DNA of 64,000 nt from Clostridiales bacterium (GTDB taxonomy: Bacteria; Bacillota; Clostridia; Peptostreptococcales; Acidaminobacteraceae), in NCBI GenBank assembly GCA_016342415.1, contig JAEIOD010000006.1, positions 62,001-126,000 of the forward strand. Direction: 5' to 3'. A model generated the notes under the pieces. It made no database searches and had not been told where the DNA came from. It was given only the letters and a program-made list of their open reading frames with translations. Positions within the stretch are counted from its first letter, which is position 1. Each line of letters starts with the position of its first letter. Position numbers and translations under genes: made by a program. This document shows positions 44,901-52,819 of the stretch, in pieces.

Positions 44901-45080
44901 TTCTATCTCTTGTGGACCTACACCACTATAAGATGTTGATACAATCGCAATTGGAATTTCGATTTCAGGATACAAATCCAGTGCCAAGTTTCCTAAAGAA
45001 ACAAATCCCATAATAACAACAATCAACATCAACATAGTGATTGTAACAGGTCGCTTAATTGAAACATTTGATATTTTCAT
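41988..45080 (-). CDS. RND-family efflux permease
   Basis: A 1030-residue resistance-nodulation-division transporter: membrane helix 1 after K-I-S-N-V-S-I-K-R-P, a large external loop, five clustered helices with the proton-relay G-I-G-M-L-V-D-N-S-I-V-V-L-E-N-I segment in TM4, second external loop and a second helix cluster with a G-I-V-V-N-N-G-I-V-L-V-D-Y motif. It is complete and similar in design to SwrC/YerP-type pumps of Bacillota. Together with the lipoprotein adaptor it should move surfactants, antibiotics or lipids across the membrane; no outer-membrane channel is expected in a Gram-positive. Start overlaps the adaptor stop by one base. Confidence 0.94.
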   Translation of the reverse strand: MKISNVSIKRPVTITMLMLIVVIMGFVSLGNLALDLYPEIEIPIAIVSTSYSGVGPQEIEGLITKPIENVMGTVGGVSGISSTSSEGSSIVILEFDFGMDIESAALEMREKLDMIRDFLPEDAGSPIVFKINPNSFPIMDYSITSENGLLEAQRLVEDKIQSRIERIDGVASVDITGGYENEVEILLNSAKLEGYGLTNGQIANLLRAENLNLPGGQVDKGTKSLTVRTLGEFESVQDIANMPITLNTGSVIKLSEVAEINLKEKELQSINRVNGKSSIGLSVTKQTGFNTVQVSEAVSKEMLKLTEEEESLNIISVYDASQYINSSIGNVATAGLVGGVLAVIIIYLFLRNVGSTMVIGISIPVSVIATFFMMYSAGVTLNLMTLGGLALGIGMLVDNSIVVLENIYRFRDLGYSRFDAAKEGAQEVGMAVTASTLTTIAVFLPIVFVEGITSTLFKELALTVTFSLVSSLVVALTVVPMLASKLLKIDHQKDKKKRYSWFDKLFKQVETGYNKLLKKALKHKFITIAIAVLVFASSIGIGANLGAEFLPTMDEGRISISIETPLGTRVEKTNELVSEIEALVSAHEDVSAVSVSIGSSGMAFISSNNNVGNISLILNDMDVREKETTAVADEMRRMLKDFAGADITVSVAGQQGMGGGMSLAPVEIAVKGDDYKILKQLSDDIADIVQSVEGTREVTSTLGKAAEELQVTIKRDIASQYGLSTYAISQAVRDAISGITATQYKVDGTEIDVTVKMESDLSDSINNFEKLMIQTPIGATIPLSKVANIYIEEGPVAVERNDQVRVVRVTGQISDRDLASVNSDIEEQLENLYFPSGYNYEIGGDYEELISSFSSLFLALILAVVLVYMIMASQFESLVYPFIIMFAVPLAISGGIFALAITGNVISMPGIIGVIMLTGIVVNNGIVLVDYINTLRKKNMGVEEAILKAGPTRLRPILMTTLTTVLGLLPMAIGIGEGSEATAPLALVVIGGLLLSTVLTLVLIPVMYALLNNLSSKKRDKVTFSDEVRL

Positions 45081-46192
45081 TAGTTGCCTCCTGTCACCAC
45101 TTGAATGTCCGTTTCTTCACTAATATAATTTTGACCTTTTACAATCACTAGATTTTCTATAGTTATACCAGACAGGATTTCAACGATTTCTCCATCATCC
45201 TCACCTAATTCTACAATTTGTTTCATCGGTTTATTATCAGTTACAACATAAATATATGCTTGACCATCTTCTGATAATACAGCATCAATTGGAATTAAAA
45301 AAACTTGTGTATTTTCAAACAATAATTTAACACGTGCAAACATACCCGGTTTTAAACTCATCTCAGCATTATCAAGAGATAAAGAAATTTTGTATAATCC
45401 CGTTCTCTGATCAGCTACTGGATTAACAAATACAATTTCAGCTGATTTATCAAATTCGACCGTTTCAAAAGTAACCAGTGCTTTTGAATCTGATGTTAAT
45501 CTATTGATTACATCTTCAGTCACTTCCAAGTCAATTTTAAGTGTTTCTAAATCTGTTATGATTAGGCTGTTTTGACTCGTTGCCATATTGTTTTCTTCAA
45601 AGTTTAAAGTAGAAATAATTCCACTGATAGGTGCTTCAACAACGGTTTGATCCACAGATTCCTGAGCATTTTCATATGCAAATTTCGCCTGTAACATTTG
45701 GCTTTCAACTGTTTTGAGCTGACCCGTTGAAGCTTGTAATTTAGCGCCATCTAATTGTTGCTGTGAAACCACGCCTGAATCAAACAATTTTTGAGTTCGT
45801 TCCAAATTGGTTTGAGCAGAAGCTAAACTTTCTTTAACCGCTTCATAATTTCTTCTAGCCGTCATGTAAGAGAGTCTTGCATTTTCAACTTGATCTTCAG
45901 ATGATTCTGAATCTAAGACGACAATGACATCACCTTTTTCTACATAATCTCCAACTTCGTAATTAACTGCCATTATCTCTTCTGCACCCATAATAGATGC
46001 TACTGCCACTGCAGAATTTGATGCTTGTAATTTTCCTACAATAACGGTTTCATTTGTTAAACTACCTTCTATAGGATTTTGAACTTCTACAGATGTGATT
46101 GTTTCTACTTTTTCGATTGCTACTTCCGCTTCACAACCCATAAAGGTCAATAGTAAAATACCTATTAACGCTGTTAATGTTAATTTTCTCAT
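45080..46192 (-). CDS. RND/HlyD-type periplasmic adaptor lipoprotein
   Basis: A 370-residue membrane-fusion protein with a lipoprotein signal (lipobox F-M-G-C near residue 18). Split biotinyl-lipoyl domain (G-D-Y-V-E-K-G-D-V-I-V-V-L-D ... V-E-A-P-I-S-G-I-I-S), long coiled-coil hairpin between (about 85-165), then beta-barrel and membrane-proximal domains. Start at 46192 is set by AAGGAGG; an upstream frame to 46249 overlaps the promoter. First gene of the operon. Confidence 0.93.
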   Translation of the reverse strand: MRKLTLTALIGILLLTFMGCEAEVAIEKVETITSVEVQNPIEGSLTNETVIVGKLQASNSAVAVASIMGAEEIMAVNYEVGDYVEKGDVIVVLDSESSEDQVENARLSYMTARRNYEAVKESLASAQTNLERTQKLFDSGVVSQQQLDGAKLQASTGQLKTVESQMLQAKFAYENAQESVDQTVVEAPISGIISTLNFEENNMATSQNSLIITDLETLKIDLEVTEDVINRLTSDSKALVTFETVEFDKSAEIVFVNPVADQRTGLYKISLSLDNAEMSLKPGMFARVKLLFENTQVFLIPIDAVLSEDGQAYIYVVTDNKPMKQIVELGEDDGEIVEILSGITIENLVIVKGQNYISEETDIQVVTGGN

Positions 46193-46220
46193 GATGCCTC
46201 CTTGTATACTATGTAAAGAT

Positions 46221-46249
46221 ATTATATACCCGACCGACTCGTCGGTCAA
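46221..46249 (-). promoter_or_regulatory. RND operon promoter with TetR operator inside the spacer
   Basis: On the minus strand TTGACC (46244-46249) and TATAAT (46221-46226) are 17 bases apart. The palindrome GACCGACTCGTCGGTC (46232-46247; two 7-bp perfect arms around TC) lies over the -35 and the spacer, so a bound TetR dimer would block RNA polymerase. Confidence 0.88.
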
Positions 46250-46273
46250 TCCTCTTTATACCAATTTAACATC

Positions 46274-46301
46274 AAAAAAAGAAATACCATCACAGTATTT
46301 C
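46274..46301 (-). terminator. terminator of the oxidoreductase gene
   Basis: Stem GAAATAC/GTATTTC, loop of seven, followed by seven T residues on the minus strand, directly after the stop at 46302. Confidence 0.82.
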
Positions 46302-47528
46302 CTATATCTCTTTTAACTTTTTTTCCATATAAGTTTCCATGGTTTTTGCAACCACTTTTGAGTACTTTACCGCCTCTACAACGGTCTTTGCACCAGTAAC
46401 AACATCACCAGATGCAAATACACCCTCAAGTGTTGTATTACCTTTATTATCAGTCACAACAAATCCGTATTTATTCACATCAATGCCCTTTGATCTAGAA
46501 ACGATATTACTTCTAGGGGCTTGACTTACAGCTATAATAATGGCTTCTGATTCATAGTGTTTGGCTTTTGAATCCACTATCCACTCAGCTCCAACTTGTT
46601 TCATTTCCTCATACCATATACCCGTGTCATCAATTTCCAAAGGCTGTTTATACATTTCAAAGTGTACACCATCTAATTCTGCATACATGATTTCATGAGG
46701 ACTAGCAGGCATATCCTCTTTCCCTTTTCTATAAAGAATGACAACTTCTTTAGCTCCACGTCTGACAGCAGTTCTTGCAACATCAATTGCAACATTACCA
46801 GCACCAATAATCGTGACTCTTTTAGAAAAATCATATACACTTGGATTCTTCAAATAATCAATGGCATAATGTACATGCCCTAAAGATTCTCCTTTGATAC
46901 GCATCTTCTTAGGATTCCATACACCGGTTCCAATAAAAATACTGTCATAACCATCTCTAAACAAATCATCTACAGTCAGTACAGGTCCGATTAAAACATT
47001 GGGTCTAATCTTGACGCCTAAAACTTCTAATTTGCTCTTTATACGTTCTAATATTAATTTAGGCAATCTGAATTCAGGTATTCCATAACGCATCACACCG
47101 CCAATTTTATCATGTGATTCAAACAAAGTCACTTGATAGCCTTTTCGAGCCAATACAAAAGCGATTGTGATACCGGCAGGACCCGAACCAATGATGCCCA
47201 CACGACCCTTTTTTTGACCGGTTTCCAGTTGTAATTGATCTAAATTATAATCTGATATATAGTTTTCTACAGCGCCAATATTAATCGGATTGCCTTTATG
47301 GTTTAAGATACAATGACCTCTGCACTGTGCTTCATGATGACAGATCAAACCACAGACAATTGATAATGGATTGTTATCAAATAACATAACACCCGCCTCT
47401 TTGATTTCTCCATCTAAAAGCATCGTCATCATTTCAGGAATACTCGTTGATACGGGACAACCTTCTACACATTTAGGCTTTTTACATTTCAGACATCTCT
47501 CTGCTTCTGATCTTATATTCTCTTTCAT
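46302..47528 (-). CDS. NAD(P)-dependent oxidoreductase, GltD-like with 4Fe-4S N-terminus
   Basis: A 408-residue flavoprotein of the glutamate synthase small-subunit type. N-terminal cysteine cluster (R-C-L-K-C-K-K-P-K-C, G-C-P, later C-G-L-I-C-H-H-E-A-Q-C) for two 4Fe-4S clusters; FAD-binding G-I-I-G-S-G-P-A-G near 122; NAD(P)-binding V-T-I-I-G-A-G-N-V-A-I-D near 250; and a C-terminal G-V-F-A-S-G-D-V. ATG 47528 follows AAGGAG; a frame to 47600 has no site. No GltB large subunit is near, so it may pass electrons to another partner (as in PreT or Nfn-like systems). Real substrate unknown. Confidence 0.86.
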   Translation of the reverse strand: MKENIRSEAERCLKCKKPKCVEGCPVSTSIPEMMTMLLDGEIKEAGVMLFDNNPLSIVCGLICHHEAQCRGHCILNHKGNPINIGAVENYISDYNLDQLQLETGQKKGRVGIIGSGPAGITIAFVLARKGYQVTLFESHDKIGGVMRYGIPEFRLPKLILERIKSKLEVLGVKIRPNVLIGPVLTVDDLFRDGYDSIFIGTGVWNPKKMRIKGESLGHVHYAIDYLKNPSVYDFSKRVTIIGAGNVAIDVARTAVRRGAKEVVILYRKGKEDMPASPHEIMYAELDGVHFEMYKQPLEIDDTGIWYEEMKQVGAEWIVDSKAKHYESEAIIIAVSQAPRSNIVSRSKGIDVNKYGFVVTDNKGNTTLEGVFASGDVVTGAKTVVEAVKYSKVVAKTMETYMEKKLKEI

Positions 47529-47603
47529 TGTATTCTCCTTTTTAGCATAATAACATAGTAAACTAAATATGTATACTAAGGAAAACCTTTGCATAAACAT
47601 TTT

Positions 47604-48122
47604 CTATTTTTTTATCAGAAGTGCACCAACAGTAGTCAGATAACTCATAAAACCATTTTGGGTCCAGTCTAGTTCAAGATTTAATAGTTTTGATGTCACA
47701 TCACCCACTAAAAGTCCTAAAGCCTCAAGTGAATACCGTTTTTTATCTTCTAGTATGCAAGGTTTGTTTTCTGTTCTTTGACAGATGTCACATTGATAAC
47801 AATTCCCTGAAATCAAAGCTTCAGAAGTCTCATCTTCCAAAGACATCAGTTCATCTGAAAAAATCTTTCTTTCGACCTGAAAAATTTCAAGTTTTTGCTC
47901 TTTTGTAAGCGTTTCATCTTCAAAAATTATTTTAACAGCATACAACTTCACTTCATTATACTGTGTTAAGTAGTCGTATGTGTTAAACTTATGTGGAGGA
48001 CATGACCAGATTTTTTCGTAGTTTTGGCAATTCTTACAGTAGTTCTCTACTTTATTGCCATCATAGTACTTTAATAAATTTTCTACGGTCACTTTTTTAG
48101 TTATTTTTTCTATTGTATACAT
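47604..48122 (-). CDS. DUF2284 metal-binding protein
   Basis: A 172-residue protein with a cysteine-rich pattern: Y-C-K-N-C-Q-N-Y-E-K-I-W-S-C-P-P (near 28-43) and G-N-C-Y-Q-C-D-I-C-Q-R ... P-C (near 106-122), as in the DUF2284 predicted iron-sulfur/metal-binding family common in anaerobes. Function unknown. Lies 75 bases before the GltD-like gene in the same direction; they may be co-expressed as a redox unit. Confidence 0.85.
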   Translation of the reverse strand: MYTIEKITKKVTVENLLKYYDGNKVENYCKNCQNYEKIWSCPPHKFNTYDYLTQYNEVKLYAVKIIFEDETLTKEQKLEIFQVERKIFSDELMSLEDETSEALISGNCYQCDICQRTENKPCILEDKKRYSLEALGLLVGDVTSKLLNLELDWTQNGFMSYLTTVGALLIKK

Positions 48123-48145
48123 GTCTATCCTTTCTGGAGGTCTTT

Positions 48146-48595
48146 ATGTTTTTATTAATCGGTATCTTAACTGCAGCATTTATGGAGTATATGCTCCATC
48201 GTTATTATCTACATCATCCAAACCATAGTCATATCACACATCATCATAAAATCTTTAAAGACAACTACGAAGATCCAAACCAACAAATCAAAGATATTAT
48301 ATCAAGTCCGGGTTATATTTTCACTTCATCCTTGCTTTCATTAATTGTAACAATCTTTTTTCTTATGATGAATCAGCAAACTGCCTATTGGATCTATATC
48401 TGGGCAATATTCTATCTTCTTTGGTTAGAGGGGATACACTATTTGTTTCATAGTCCAAAAAAAATATGGATTGAAAAGACAGCCTTGTTTCAAAGTCTGA
48501 AACATCATCACCATCTACATCATATCCATTTTAAAATCAACTATGGTATCGGTTCAACATTTTTTGATTATATATTAAGAACAAAGCTTAAATAG
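48146..48595 (+). CDS. small fatty-acid-hydroxylase-like membrane protein
   Basis: A 149-residue membrane protein with about three to four hydrophobic helices and histidine boxes typical of the fatty acid hydroxylase/sterol desaturase superfamily: H-R-Y-Y-L-H-H (near 19), H-I-T-H-H-H (near 29), H-Y-L-F-H (near 101) and H-H-H-H-L-H-H (near 121). These would hold a di-iron centre. It is short for the family (usually 200 or more), so it may be a minimal form. The start at 48146 follows GGAGG by five bases; an earlier in-frame ATG (48113) overlaps the divergent DUF2284 gene. Product likely modifies membrane lipids, but an oxygen-dependent enzyme in an apparent anaerobe is odd. Confidence 0.75.
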   Translation: MFLLIGILTAAFMEYMLHRYYLHHPNHSHITHHHKIFKDNYEDPNQQIKDIISSPGYIFTSSLLSLIVTIFFLMMNQQTAYWIYIWAIFYLLWLEGIHYLFHSPKKIWIEKTALFQSLKHHHHLHHIHFKINYGIGSTFFDYILRTKLK

Positions 48596-48605
48596 CTTTG
48601 TTCTT
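48577..48605. terminator. terminator formed by the overlap of two convergent genes
   Basis: 12-bp perfect stem AAGAACAAAGCT/AGCTTTGTTCTT, loop TAAAT. The stop codons of the convergent hydroxylase-like and VTT genes overlap by eight bases here, so both proteins' last codons form the stem. Confidence 0.8.
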
Positions 48606-49265
48606 TCTTAGTTTTATGATTATAGCCACTATTGCCATCAGAGCAATCATGATGATTGGCCAAAAATTCCTTATTGTTAACATCTCTTTTATGGTACTCA
48701 CTTCTCTTAAGATGTGACCACAATAAATAAATATTACGGTACTTGGTATTATACCTAGAAAAGTAGAGTATAAAAATGTCATCTCATCAATGGGTGATAA
48801 TCCAGCCATGATATTGGTTAAAAAATATGGAAAACCAGGCAGTAATCTCAATCCCAGTAAATAAGTAAACTGTTTGTGTTGCAATTTGGACTCTATTTTT
48901 TCCAATTGATTATGATACTTCCTTCTGAAATACGTAGAAAAAGCATATCTTGACAGATAAAAACTGATATACCCACCAATGATTGAAGCAGACATAGACA
49001 TAATCAAACCTTCAACAAATCCAAATATTAAGCCAGCTGCTAGTGTATAAACCGCAAATACCGGCACACCTATAGCACCTAACACTATATTACTTAACAT
49101 GAAGATGACGATGCTTGGAATATAATGCCTTGCTGTAAATGCAATAAGTCTTTCTCTATTATCCAACAAGGTGTCAATTGATACAACATCGTCCATTTCA
49201 AAATATCTAAAGGCAATAAAAGCGAAGACCATGCCAAAAACTATCCCTATTTTTCTTTTATTCAT
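48588..49265 (-). CDS. TVP38/TMEM64 (VTT/DedA-like) membrane protein
   Basis: A 225-residue membrane protein of the VTT family. The S-R-Y-A-F segment with basic loop, and the R-L-L-P-G-F-P-Y-F-L-T-N-I-M-A-G-L-S-P motif (about 145-163) are characteristic. About five to six helices with re-entrant parts. Members are linked to lipid scrambling, membrane potential or metal handling. It is the second of two tandem copies; its start overlaps the first by eight bases. Confidence 0.87.
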   Translation of the reverse strand: MNKRKIGIVFGMVFAFIAFRYFEMDDVVSIDTLLDNRERLIAFTARHYIPSIVIFMLSNIVLGAIGVPVFAVYTLAAGLIFGFVEGLIMSMSASIIGGYISFYLSRYAFSTYFRRKYHNQLEKIESKLQHKQFTYLLGLRLLPGFPYFLTNIMAGLSPIDEMTFLYSTFLGIIPSTVIFIYCGHILREVSTIKEMLTIRNFWPIIMIALMAIVAIIIKLRKNKAI

Positions 49266-49935
49266 TCGATCTCTTTCTAAATTTATTGTACAGTACAGGC
49301 AAGAAGGCCAATAAGCCTAATAATACCAGTGGTAATGTTGTTCTCCAAGACAAGAAATCAGCTAAAGCATCAACCTCTTTTAAAGTGGTCCCTGCATAGA
49401 CATAGAATACTGATCCTGGAATAATTCCTACAGCCGTTGTCCAAATAAAAGTTTTAAGTTTAACAGCCGTTAAGCCTGCTAAAACATTGATTAAGAAAAA
49501 CGGAAATATTGGAATCAAACGCAATGTCAGCAGATAATTCTTACCATTTTTTTCTATCTCTTCATTGAATTTTTCCAGTTTATCACCATGTTTCTTTTGT
49601 ATTGTATCACCTATTACATATCTTGCAAATATAAAATTTAAAGTCGCTCCAAGTGTTGCACCAATATTTACAAACACCAGCCCTGGTATCAAACCGAATA
49701 ATAAGCCGCCAGTAAGACTCAGTACTGCAGCTCCAGGTACACTAAACGCCACTGCACCAATATAAACAAGCATAAATATAAAAGCTGTTAAAACAAAATT
49801 ATTTTGCACCGCTTCTAGCAAATCTGTTCGTCGTTCCAAAATATAATTTGTATTTAGATAGGTATCCAAACCAGATACCCTAAAAACAATGATGATAAGA
49901 AGTAATCCTACTCCAATCGCTATTTTCTTTTTCAT
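49258..49935 (-). CDS. TVP38/TMEM64 (VTT/DedA-like) membrane protein, tandem copy
   Basis: A 225-residue membrane protein with the same design as its neighbour: F-A-R-Y-V-I-G near 105 and R-L-I-P-I-F-P-F-F-L-I-N-V-L-A-G-L-T near 142-159. The two copies are identical in length but diverged in sequence, so the duplication is old. An operon with the following copy is certain from the overlap; whether the peroxiredoxin group upstream (62 bases) is on the same transcript is open. Confidence 0.87.
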   Translation of the reverse strand: MKKKIAIGVGLLLIIIVFRVSGLDTYLNTNYILERRTDLLEAVQNNFVLTAFIFMLVYIGAVAFSVPGAAVLSLTGGLLFGLIPGLVFVNIGATLGATLNFIFARYVIGDTIQKKHGDKLEKFNEEIEKNGKNYLLTLRLIPIFPFFLINVLAGLTAVKLKTFIWTTAVGIIPGSVFYVYAGTTLKEVDALADFLSWRTTLPLVLLGLLAFLPVLYNKFRKRSNE

Positions 49936-49997
49936 TTAATCTCCTTGTTAATCATGTGTTTATAAAATAAAATACAACTTCAAGACAAAAATAGTGC

Positions 49998-50531
49998 TCA
50001 TTGAGCACTAAAAAATTCTTCCACAATCTCTAAATCAAGATGATCAGAAATATCATGACCATAATAAGCATCAGTGATGATGCCTTTTTCATCAATTAAA
50101 AAATCTGCTGGTACAGTCGTTCTAGGTCCCATTGAACGACTGATATGAAATCCCTTTTTATAAGCTTTTAATAATGTATTTAATCGCATGGCTCCAATAA
50201 TGTAGGCCATTAAACTTGTATCAACGCCATATGCTTTATAATACTTTCTTTCATAATCTGAACCAATTGGAAACTCTGGACTCAGCCGACCCACATAGGT
50301 CATCATATCCTCTTCATTGGATTGGAATATCCCGATCATTTGATTGTCTAGGTTCAAACGTTTATGTAGATCCATCAGAAAACTCACTCTTAAATTACAA
50401 AATGGACACGAAGCATAACGATAAAACGACAACATGAATTTCTTGCCTGTCATCATCTTAAGATTATAAACCGCACCATCCAGTGATTTAATTTCAAAAT
50501 CAGGTGCTTTCCTACCAACTTCCAATTTCAT
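49998..50531 (-). CDS. peroxiredoxin-like thioredoxin-fold protein
   Basis: A 177-residue protein of the AhpC/TSA-like group: G-R-K-A-P-D-F-E-I near the N-terminus and R-Y-A-S-C-P-F-C-N-L-R-V near 38-49, giving a C-P-F-C pair rather than the T-x-x-C of typical peroxiredoxins. Likely a thiol reductase or peroxidase. ATG 50531 follows AGGTG; the frame extends two codons to a GTG. It lies six bases after the YciI gene and so belongs to the HD-GYP-YciI-peroxiredoxin operon. Confidence 0.82.
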   Translation of the reverse strand: MKLEVGRKAPDFEIKSLDGAVYNLKMMTGKKFMLSFYRYASCPFCNLRVSFLMDLHKRLNLDNQMIGIFQSNEEDMMTYVGRLSPEFPIGSDYERKYYKAYGVDTSLMAYIIGAMRLNTLLKAYKKGFHISRSMGPRTTVPADFLIDEKGIITDAYYGHDISDHLDLEIVEEFFSAQ

Positions 50532-50537
50532 ATACAC

Positions 50538-50831
50538 CTACTTGAATAGTGGCGGTACCTTACATTCTACTATTTCAACTTTTTCCCAAACGCGCTGTTT
50601 AACATAAGCTTCATTTTCAACATATGCTTCTACGTATTTTCTGGACTCCATCTCTAAAATAATCGTTGAACCACACATTTCACCAGCTTCGTTTAACATG
50701 GCAGCGGCATATAGGATTTCTCCTTTTTCTTTCATCGAGACGATATTTTCCATATGTGCCTCTCTGGCGTTCATTCTTCGATCTAAAGCATTTTCATCTG
50801 TAAAATCATATCCGGTAACTAAAAAATTCAT
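50538..50831 (-). CDS. YciI-family protein
   Basis: A 97-residue dimeric ferredoxin-like-fold protein: N-F-L-V-T-G-Y-D-F-T-D-E-N-A-L-D-R-R with a conserved R-x-A-H region (R-E-A-H-M-E) and G-E-I-L-Y-A-A-A-M-L, later S-T-I-I-L-E-M-E-S. The His-Asp pair seen in YciI proteins may be catalytic, but the role is unknown. The ATG at 50831 has GAGAGG and lies one base after the HD-GYP stop; an earlier in-frame ATG at 50894 lies within that gene. Confidence 0.8.
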   Translation of the reverse strand: MNFLVTGYDFTDENALDRRMNAREAHMENIVSMKEKGEILYAAAMLNEAGEMCGSTIILEMESRKYVEAYVENEAYVKQRVWEKVEIVECKVPPLFK

Positions 50832-50832
50832 A

Positions 50833-52623
50833 TTATACCTCTCTGTATTCATAATATATTTTTTCAATTTCTTCTTGGCTTTCAAAGAAAGCATTCACCA
50901 TATCGGGATCAAAGTGAGTGCCTGACGACTCTCTAATTATACTATAGCTTTTTTCGAGTGAAAAGGCTTCTTTATAAGGTCGTTTGGATGTTAATGCATC
51001 AAAGACATCCGCTACTGAACAAATCCTGGCCGCAACTGGAATTTGCTCACGTGACACTTGCTCAGGATAACCTGAACCATTAAATTTCTCCTGATGGAAA
51101 TGTGCAATATCTTGTGCCATTTTAAAGTACATGATATTGTATTTTGAAAATCTTTCATTAATTGCTCTTAATACTCTTGCACCTTCACAAGTATGCATTT
51201 TCATCTGTTCGAATTCTTCTACTGTAAGTTTCCCCGGTTTTAAAAGAATATAATCAGGTACTGCAACCTTCCCAATATCATGCATTGGTGCCGCCAATAA
51301 GATGTTTTCTATAAATTCTACATCAATGACATCAAGATGCATACCTTTTTCAAATAATCTTTTTGAAATCACTTGAGAATACATGCTCATACGTATCAGA
51401 TGACGTTTGGTTTCTGGATCTCTTGACTCAGTCAAGTCTGCCAAACCACTCGTGACGATGTTCAGTAAATCCTTGAAAATTAAACTCTTATAAAATGCGA
51501 AACTCACTTTATTGGATAAACCGGATACAAAATTTATATCCACATCAGAATATGCGGTCCTTTTGTAAAACGTGGCAAAACCTAAATAAACTTGATTGGC
51601 GCGAATTGGCATAATGAGAGATGTTGGTGAATCACAAACAATCTCTTCGTAATAATCAATGTTCTCAACAACAGTTACATTCAAGTTATCAGAATGTAAA
51701 ACGACTGAGTTTTCAAAAGCATCTGTATAAGAAATTGTAATTTTCTCTAATTCAATAAAATGATTAAACTCTTCTAATAGTTCGGTCAATACCACTCTTA
51801 AATTGTCTTCACTCAAGATCTTATCTTCTAATCTGCCGATAATGTGCTTGTTTTCTATAAAACGATTAAAATCCTCAAATAATACATGAAATTCATCATC
51901 TGCTTCTCTTTCTAGAGAAACATTAAAATTACCTGATCCCATCTCTTTAAAGACATTTCTAATCGCGAGTATTGGATCTTGAATGGACTTCTTAACAAAA
52001 TAAACCAACCATCCAAATATAATGAGTGTTAATACCAATGTTACCATTTGAAGTAAAGAAGATATTCTTTTTTGACGGTCAGCTTCTTCTCTACAAAGCC
52101 TTGTAATCAAATCAACATCGCTTATCAACATGTAATTCATCGCTTTAAACTCATTAACCATCGAAATATAACTGTCATTAATCTCAGTTTCCGGTTGTAT
52201 CAATGCTTGGATTTCTTCATAAGCTTTATCCCAATTTCTCCTGGCTTCAAGTACAGCTTTAATAAAGATAACCTCAAAGTCACCCTCAAATTTCAATTTC
52301 TGTATCCTGTTGTTAAAATAGTATTCACGTTTTTGAAACGCTTCCAGCACTTTTTCAACACCAATCTTATACTGTTCAATCTCTATAATTTTTTGATCTT
52401 TTATTTCATGATATTTCTCTTCATCTAGCAATCTAATATTTGATAAGTTTATTGTTGTAAGAGTCACCAATTCAACTTGCAATCTTTGTTCTGACAACAA
52501 CTCCGATAACATCAAATGTTGATTTGAAGTATCTACAGCCACATATGAACTAAAAATGGTTAAGCTAAGTGATATAAATATCAATGCATAAACAAAAAAT
52601 AATTTTCCTTTAATTGATTTCAT
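50833..52623 (-). CDS. membrane HD-GYP phosphodiesterase with HAMP and GAF-like domain
   Basis: A 596-residue sensor: N-terminal membrane helix (7-27), external helical sensor region of about 150 residues, second helix (about 190-210), HAMP (about 210-265), a GAF-like region (about 270-390) and a C-terminal HD-GYP domain (about 400-585) with M-H-D-I-G-K-V-A-V-P, H-T-C-E-G, and the H-F-H-Q-E-K-F-N-G-S-G-Y-P box, followed by V-A-D-V-F-D-A-L-T-S-K-R-P-Y. All HD-GYP signature residues are present, so c-di-GMP hydrolysis is likely. First gene of an operon with yciI-like and peroxiredoxin-like genes, which hints at a link to redox state. Confidence 0.9.
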   Translation of the reverse strand: MKSIKGKLFFVYALIFISLSLTIFSSYVAVDTSNQHLMLSELLSEQRLQVELVTLTTINLSNIRLLDEEKYHEIKDQKIIEIEQYKIGVEKVLEAFQKREYYFNNRIQKLKFEGDFEVIFIKAVLEARRNWDKAYEEIQALIQPETEINDSYISMVNEFKAMNYMLISDVDLITRLCREEADRQKRISSLLQMVTLVLTLIIFGWLVYFVKKSIQDPILAIRNVFKEMGSGNFNVSLEREADDEFHVLFEDFNRFIENKHIIGRLEDKILSEDNLRVVLTELLEEFNHFIELEKITISYTDAFENSVVLHSDNLNVTVVENIDYYEEIVCDSPTSLIMPIRANQVYLGFATFYKRTAYSDVDINFVSGLSNKVSFAFYKSLIFKDLLNIVTSGLADLTESRDPETKRHLIRMSMYSQVISKRLFEKGMHLDVIDVEFIENILLAAPMHDIGKVAVPDYILLKPGKLTVEEFEQMKMHTCEGARVLRAINERFSKYNIMYFKMAQDIAHFHQEKFNGSGYPEQVSREQIPVAARICSVADVFDALTSKRPYKEAFSLEKSYSIIRESSGTHFDPDMVNAFFESQEEIEKIYYEYREV

Positions 52624-52741
52624 AAGCTCTCCTTCAAGTGAATTATACCCCTAATTGCTTACAAGACACAACTAATTTACGTTTACTGAGATAATATACA
52701 TATTTTCAACCAACAGTTGAATCACTTCAATAAGAAGGTTA

Positions 52742-52788
52742 TTGTGGTTTATTATATCTATCGATATACTAAGTTTAGACCGGTCAAA
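52742..52788 (+). promoter_or_regulatory. promoter and candidate operator of the XRE-TPR gene
   Basis: TTGTGG (52742-52747) and TATACT (52765-52770) are 17 bases apart. An imperfect dyad centred on ACCGGT (52774-52788, TTTAGACCGGTCAAA) covers the expected start of transcription, suggesting autoregulation by the XRE protein. Confidence 0.6.
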
Positions 52789-52819
52789 CAAACTTAACTT
52801 AACGACAAAAGGAGTCATT

